From: Arthonia radiata
Lineage: Eukaryota; Ascomycota; Arthoniomycetes; Arthoniales; Arthoniaceae
NCBI GenBank assembly: GCA_002989075.1
Contig: PSQN01000013.1
Location: 716,379 to 780,378, forward strand
Reading direction: 5' to 3'
DNA length: 64,000 bases
Shown here: positions 59,350 to 64,000 of the stretch, in pieces
Numbering within the stretch: the stretch's first letter is position 1
How the letters are laid out: each line of letters starts with the position of its first letter
Notes under the pieces: model-generated
Databases searched by the model: none
The model's input: the letters and a program-made list of their open reading frames with translations, nothing else
What the model was told of the DNA's origin: nothing
Program-made: the position numbers and the translations under genes

Positions 59350-59525
59350 CTTCTAATTATAAACTTTAATAAGAATAGTATTAAGTTTAAGCGCTTTATT
59401 AGCGTTAAGGGCCTTCTTAACTTTAAGTATAACGACTTATAGAACTAAACCTATTACTAAGCAACAATAAAGTTTTAATATCTCTAAGACTGTTAAGAAC
59501 AACTAGCCTTAAAGAAGAGACCTTA

Positions 59526-59974
59526 TATTATAATCTTACTATATTAAACTAGTACAAGGCTAAGCGTAGCTAGCCTTATTCGAGTATTGTATAGAATACC
59601 TAATAACTTTAATATAGCAATATTAATAACATCGCTATATTGTAATAGAATCCTAATAACGCGACAGAGAAAATATTAGAACTATTGAATATAAGAAAAC
59701 ATACTTATATACCTTAAACTATATAGTTAGACTAATAGCTAACCTTAAGACAGACTTTAGTTTATTAACTTAATATCTAAATATAAATTTCTTAACTATA
59801 TTTAAGTAACGTACTTTACCTTCTATCTACTTAGTTAAGCCTCTTTTATTCTTTATAATCTATCTCGCCTCTCCTATCTTTTAGTCTCTAGTATACAAGA
59901 TACCTACTATTAAGGTCAATAAGTATATAAGGTAAGTAAGCCTTAGTTTGGTTCTCCCAGTAACCGGCGTTATA
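59526..59974 (+). repeat. LTR type A, 3' LTR of G11
   Basis: 449 bp, starts TATTATAATC, ends CGGCGTTATA; followed by TSD TAGTT. Confidence 0.9.
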
Positions 59975-59979
59975 TAGTT

Positions 59980-61030
59980 CTTTATATCTAGAACTTACTA
60001 TATAGCCTTAAGTAGTCTACTATACTATAGTAAGACAATTTTGAAGAAATAATATAGAAATTAAGCTTTACTAGCCTTTTTTCTAAAGTCTATCTATATA
60101 CTAATAAAAACTATATCTACTTAGTACTTATCTATATTAATAATATTAAAATTACTAAATCTAATTTTAAAGCTATTTAATAGCTTAAAGGGGACCTTAA
60201 AAAGAAATATAAAATTAAGAAAATAGATTAAGTAACTAGTTTATTTCTAGAGCTTATTATTAAGAATTTACTATAAGAACTTATTATAGCCTAGCTATAA
60301 TATATTAATAAGATACTATATAATTTTAGTATAGAAGACTATAATAAAATAAAGTCTCTTAGTAATATTTAGCTTAAAGCTTATACTATTAGTAGAGCAT
60401 CTTAAGATAAGGTTATTCTATATATGTTAGCTATTAAATTATTATAATATTTTACTATCTAAACTTAGCTAGATATCTTATATTAAATTAATATATATAC
60501 TAGATTTAATTATAACTCTAAATATATATATTAAGAAATAGTTAAGTAACTATTTTAATATTTAAAGAGTACTTACTAGCTAGGCTTACTTTTTACTAAG
60601 TATAACTATCTTACTATCAATATCTTTAGTAATACTAACTATACTAACAATCTAGATAACTATAAGTTAATAAGTAGCTCCATTATTAAGATTAGTAGTA
60701 GCTTTATTATCTAATATAGTAAACTTTAGAAGAAGATAGTTTTCTTTACTGCTAAAGTAGAATACTATATTTTATCTAAAATAACTAGAGATATTCTTTA
60801 GTTAAATAATATACTTAAGAAACTTTATTTTACTAAATTAGCTAATTTACTAATTATAATCTATAAGAATAGTAATAGCGCTATTAATCTAGCTACTAAT
60901 TATACTAATAATAAGTGTTCTAAGTATATTAATTTAGCTAATTATATTTATTAATAGTTAGTTAAAAACCGCTCTATTTATATTTAAAAGATAGATACTA
61001 TAGATTAAACTATAAATAGTCTTATTAAGC
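59980..61030 (+). pseudogene. C0 copia host relic, second half of RT and RNase H
   Basis: Continues the RT broken at 54716. RT active site at about 60145-60165 reads YIND; ancestral copia YVDD explains it by TG-to-TA changes. A KGDLKKKYKIKKI stretch and an FLGL-like motif follow. RNase H is at about 60580-61000: the block around 60730-60780 reads KIVFFTAKVEYYIL (family form KTVALSTAEAEYxAL), and a KNSNSAINLA...KCSKYINL block (family form DNxSAIxLAxN...RSKHIDVRYHFIRE) is at about 60870-60960. Ends in IKPLLL. This completes the order integrase - RT - RNase H in C0. RIP stops throughout. Confidence 0.8.
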
Positions 61031-61281
61031 CTTTACTACTTCTAATATAGATAGACTTTATTTAATACTTAGAGCTCTACGCCTAGCTATACTATATATA
61101 CTATTTCTTTTAGTACTTACTATCTTTAGTAGGCCATTTTTTTTATTTAAAATAATAATATTTAGCTTATTATTTATCTATATTAGTAATTCTAAGGAGG
61201 TATATTATATATAAAATTGCCTAGTCTAGATAATATACTAAGATACGGGATATCTAGTAGAGAACTGCCTGAATAGGCATA
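61031..61281. other. End of C0 and unassigned flank
   Basis: Up to about 61140 this looks like the C-terminal end of C0 pol and 3' UTR. An AAGGAGG purine run lies at 61194-61200. From about 61210 the sequence is less AT-rich and not repeated elsewhere in the window. I see no copy of the solo LTR here, so the 3' LTR of C0 is not identified. It could lie beyond C1 or be lost. Confidence 0.35.
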
Positions 61282-61620
61282 TATTGGAATTACATAATAG
61301 ACGCACTTATATTCTCCGTCTTATTCTTATATACCTACCTTCCTACCAATATTAGTCGGAACGTAATAAAAGCTATATACCTTATTAAGGGGCCATCGAT
61401 ACCTACAAACTACATGGAGGCTGTTAGAACACTGCTGGTGCCAGTATTATAGAATTGCGTATATTCTTTCTAATCTAGAAGACGTCCGGTGCTTAATACA
61501 AGGTCGAGCCAAGACTCTAGCTATCGAACATCCTAATACTATATAGCTTGTATAGTATCAACAAGATGTATTATAAAAGTTAAGACTGCACCTAAAAAAC
61601 ATAGACACAGATTTCTAATA
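61282..61620 (-). repeat. LTR of copia C1 (3' LTR, 339 bp)
   Basis: Bounded by inverted TATTGGAAT / TTTCTAATA ends (plus reading), a RIP form of TGTTGGAA...TTCCAACA. On the minus strand a TATA box (GTATATAAGAA) lies at about 61325-61335. On the inner side is a purine tract (CTACTAGAGGG on the minus strand, 61622-61634), the expected polypurine tract. Relatively rich in CpA/TpG. The partner LTR would be beyond the right edge. Confidence 0.6.
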
Positions 61621-61634
61621 CACCCTCTAGTAGC

Positions 61635-64000
61635 AACCTTCTCGACGATATCGATAATTAAACTTATCTGTTACCAGCAATTTAATACTCTAAGGCCTTT
61701 TACTACATCTACCTGCTTATTTAAAACTAGATCTTATTAAGTTTAACTTAGACTTAAGTAAATATAACCTTGCTATTAATATTAAATTTTAGCTAGCTAA
61801 AGCTCTTAGTCTATATTTAACTGCTGCAAGAATAAGACATACTTTTAAGCGTCTAGAACCTTAGTAAAACTATCGGCCCTATTTTTAGCTGTCGCGATAT
61901 AGATAATGTTAATATTGCCGTTTAGCTACTACTTCTGGTACTAATACTAACGTACCTTAATATACTTAGTAGCTTTATAATACTTAGGATTTTTACTGAG
62001 GCTAATTGTACTCGTATTGTCCTTTATTAACTTTATAATCTTAATAAGGCCCGTTATTGATGCTCTAAACTTACCGAGTAGACGCTTCAGTTAGACAGCT
62101 TTCTACGTAGCTACGGTTAAAGCAACCAATTTAGCTTCAGTAGTACTAAGCGTTACGATACGCTATAGCGCTAAATACTAGGTAACTAGAGCTTTCTTAA
62201 TATTTCTAATATCTTTCTTAGCGTTACCCCTAAAGTTAAACTCTACGCCTTTATTAAGTATTCCCTTAATGTAGCGGAGTATCTACTTAGTCTCTAGGTA
62301 GTACTGTTTAGTTAAGTTAGATATATAGCGACACAGCTTAATAACCGTTAAGACAATATTCGGTCGGGTAATTATCGCTGCGTATATAAGAAAGCTGTAA
62401 GCTCGCTAGTATTAACTTAGTAATTTGGCTAACGACTAATAGTCCTATAGCGGTAGCAGTATCTCAATATTTTTACTTAACGGTATGTCTTAGAGCTTAT
62501 AATTAGATATACCCAGCTTACTTAGTATACGCTTAAAGTAAGCTCTCTAGCTTAGCTTAAGCTTTTATAGCGCCTAATTATACTTAACTTTAATACCTAG
62601 AAAGTACTATAGCTCGCCTATATTCTTTATCTTGTAGCGGCTACTTAGCTTCTTCTTAGTCTTATTTATAAGTTTATAATTTAAAGCAGCAATTAGAAAG
62701 TTATTAATATAGATAAGTATCTAAACGCTGCTACGGAAGAACAGGTAGTAGTTATACTCTAAGCGGTTAAAGTCTTAGCTAACTAACGTACATACAGCAT
62801 CTTTATACTACTTCTAAGCTAACTGCTTGAGCCCGTACAGCGTACGGTTTAACTTCTATTTTATACCCGTCTCTAGCGGTTATACCCCTTTCGGCGGTTT
62901 TATCTATAACTTAACGTCGTTAGAAAGGAAAGGATTTAGAAAAGCTGTTACTATATTTATTTAGTCGTACTTAAGGTTATTAGTAGCGACTAATACTATA
63001 AATAGCCGAAACGTATTAGTCTTAGTAACTATAGTAAAGGTCTCATCGAAATCGATACCTTACTTTTGTACGAAGCTCTTTACTACTACGCGTATCTTAT
63101 ACCAAACAATCTTACCCTTATCGTTAACTTTTAGCTTAAATATCTATCTTATTAGAAGCGTCTTCTTCCCTTTTAATAGGTATCTCTAAGTAAACGTACC
63201 GTTCTACTGCTAACTACTAAGCTCTTTAGTAATTGCCTTGCTTTAGCGGTTCTAGTTAAGCTATATCGTCTACTTATAAGTCTTAGGCTCTAGTAGCTAG
63301 TAACTACTATTATCGACAGCGGCAGTAAATGCCTTAGCGAAGCTAAATACCGTAAATAGCCTAATAAACGCGCTAGAAATATAGCTGTAGTTAAATAAAA
63401 ATAAAAGCGGATTCTATAAGTCGTTCTCTACTATGCTAGCTACCGTCTTATTTAAATTAGAGTAATTTACCTTATCTATACCTCTATACCAGTATTTAGC
63501 TTCTTTAGTTAACAGCGTTACTAGCTCCTTAATAGCTAGCCTACAGCTAGTCGCAATATTAAATAAAGTACGTAGGTTAACAACTACTCTACGTATTAGA
63601 GTAAATTACGCTAATAATCCTAGTATTACGCTATAATAGCGTCTATCGCGCTTATTAAGGTCTTTAACGCTTATATCTATATTACCTAGAATGTTAGCTG
63701 AGTTATACTCGTCGAGCCTAGACTTTTACTAATAATCTTACTACTAAGGCTGCTTAAACTAGTCTAGCAGCGACTACCGTACTTACTTCTATTTAGCTAG
63801 CAATATCTTATCTGCTAGCTTCTTAGCTTTACCTTTGTTAGGCGGCTCCTCGGTATTAAATCGGATACAAACTCGCTTAGATTTAGGCTTAGAGTTAGAC
63901 TTAAGCTCCTCGCTATTATACAATATAAAGTCTTTAACGTTACTAAACGGCTAACTAAACGTTAAATCAATAGGATCTAAGTGGGGCTAAAGCGGCGTAT
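61635..64000 (-). pseudogene. pol relic of copia C1 (linker, RT, RNase H)
   Basis: Minus-strand Ty1/copia pol, better preserved than C0 but with TAG/TAA in place of Trp/Gln. Right to left: 63150-64000 covers the integrase-RT linker and start of RT; the family's EP.TY...AI..EL..QQNGTF precedes RT near 63200-63300. KVNDKGKIVWYKIRVVVKSFVQKQGIDFDETF is read in parts at 63035-63140. The AFLN block is near 62950 and YGLKQ near 62815-62850. The RT active site, ancestral YVDD, reads YINN at about 62703-62725. RNase H has LSTTEAKLVALT at about 62115-62152, then SISLSKNPKYYKATKYI-like sequence at about 61960-62025, and ADSFTKVL near 61870. Integrase lies mostly off the window. The lower RIP load suggests a younger insertion than C0. 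Confidence 0.82.

Larger units (their letters stand above)
54717..59974 (+). mobile_element. Chromovirus G11, internally deleted (LTR A, 5258 bp)
   Basis: TSD TAGTT at 54712-54716 and 59975-59979; two 449-bp type A LTRs. Gag breaks off at about 55791 and continues directly in the region before RT, so about 1.83 kb (end of gag, knuckle, linker, protease) are missing against G7. The remaining length fits that loss. Confidence 0.9.

Noticed and set aside
1-64000. CRISPR array, tRNA or rRNA genes, bacterial operons
   Set aside because: No short regularly spaced repeats, no cloverleaf candidates that I could find, no ribosomal sequence; all repeats are explained by LTR elements.

Overview
The window looks like an AT-rich, repeat-packed heterochromatic block from a filamentous ascomycete (Pezizomycotina). 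I found no intact host gene, tRNA, rRNA or CRISPR array. The mutation pattern is that of repeat-induced point mutation (RIP): TpA is everywhere, Trp codons read TAG, Gln codons read TAA/TAG, and CpG is spared. Almost every reading frame is therefore dead, and domains can only be recognised by reading through RIP-type stops. Coordinates were read by eye and may be off by a few bases.

Layout. Apart from the right end, the window is a Russian-doll stack built on one very degenerate Ty1/copia element (C0). Its pieces lie at 7036-7867, 51873-52336, 52841-54716 and 59980-61281 and, when joined, run gag - (protease) - integrase - RT - RNase H. A minus-strand chromovirus G4 (7873-51867, TSD ATAAG) sits in C0. 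G5 (minus, 12068-47321, TSD TAGTT) sits in G4. G6 (plus, 13264-41223, TSD GRCGC) sits in G5. Three plus-strand elements sit in G6: G7 (13371-20466, TSD CTACT), G8 (25158-32253, TSD ACCCT) and G9 (32856-40004, TSD AACGT). G4 also holds the deleted copy G10 (48195-49826, TSD GCTTA). C0 also holds a solo copia LTR (52342-52835, TSD GTAAG) and the deleted copy G11 (54717-59974, TSD TAGTT). The left edge is a second stack cut by the window border: G1 (to 1135) in G2 (1136-6237) in G3 (6238-7035, minus). The right edge is a less damaged minus-strand copia element, C1 (61282-64000, running off the window).

The G elements are one Ty3/gypsy chromovirus clan: gag with a CCHC knuckle, protease, RT, RNase H, integrase and a C-terminal chromodomain. 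They carry two LTR types (A, about 450 bp; B, about 472 bp) that share the R-U5 half but differ in U3 and in the 3' internal tail. Two gag types and two gag-pol linker types are shuffled among the copies, so the clan is mosaic. A 10-nt site two bases after the 5' LTR is complementary to a sequence inside the LTR, as expected for Tf1/sushi-type self-priming.

The most interesting item is an antisense gene. In every copy that keeps its 3' tail, the strand opposite to gag-pol holds the relic of one small protein of about 193 aa. It has the exact spacing of a fungal Zn(II)2Cys6 cluster, C-x2-C-x6-C-x8-C-x2-C-x6-C, followed by a Lys/Leu-rich putative coiled coil and a conserved C-terminus. Each of the six Cys codons is still intact in at least one copy. 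Both tail types carry it at the same length (582 nt).
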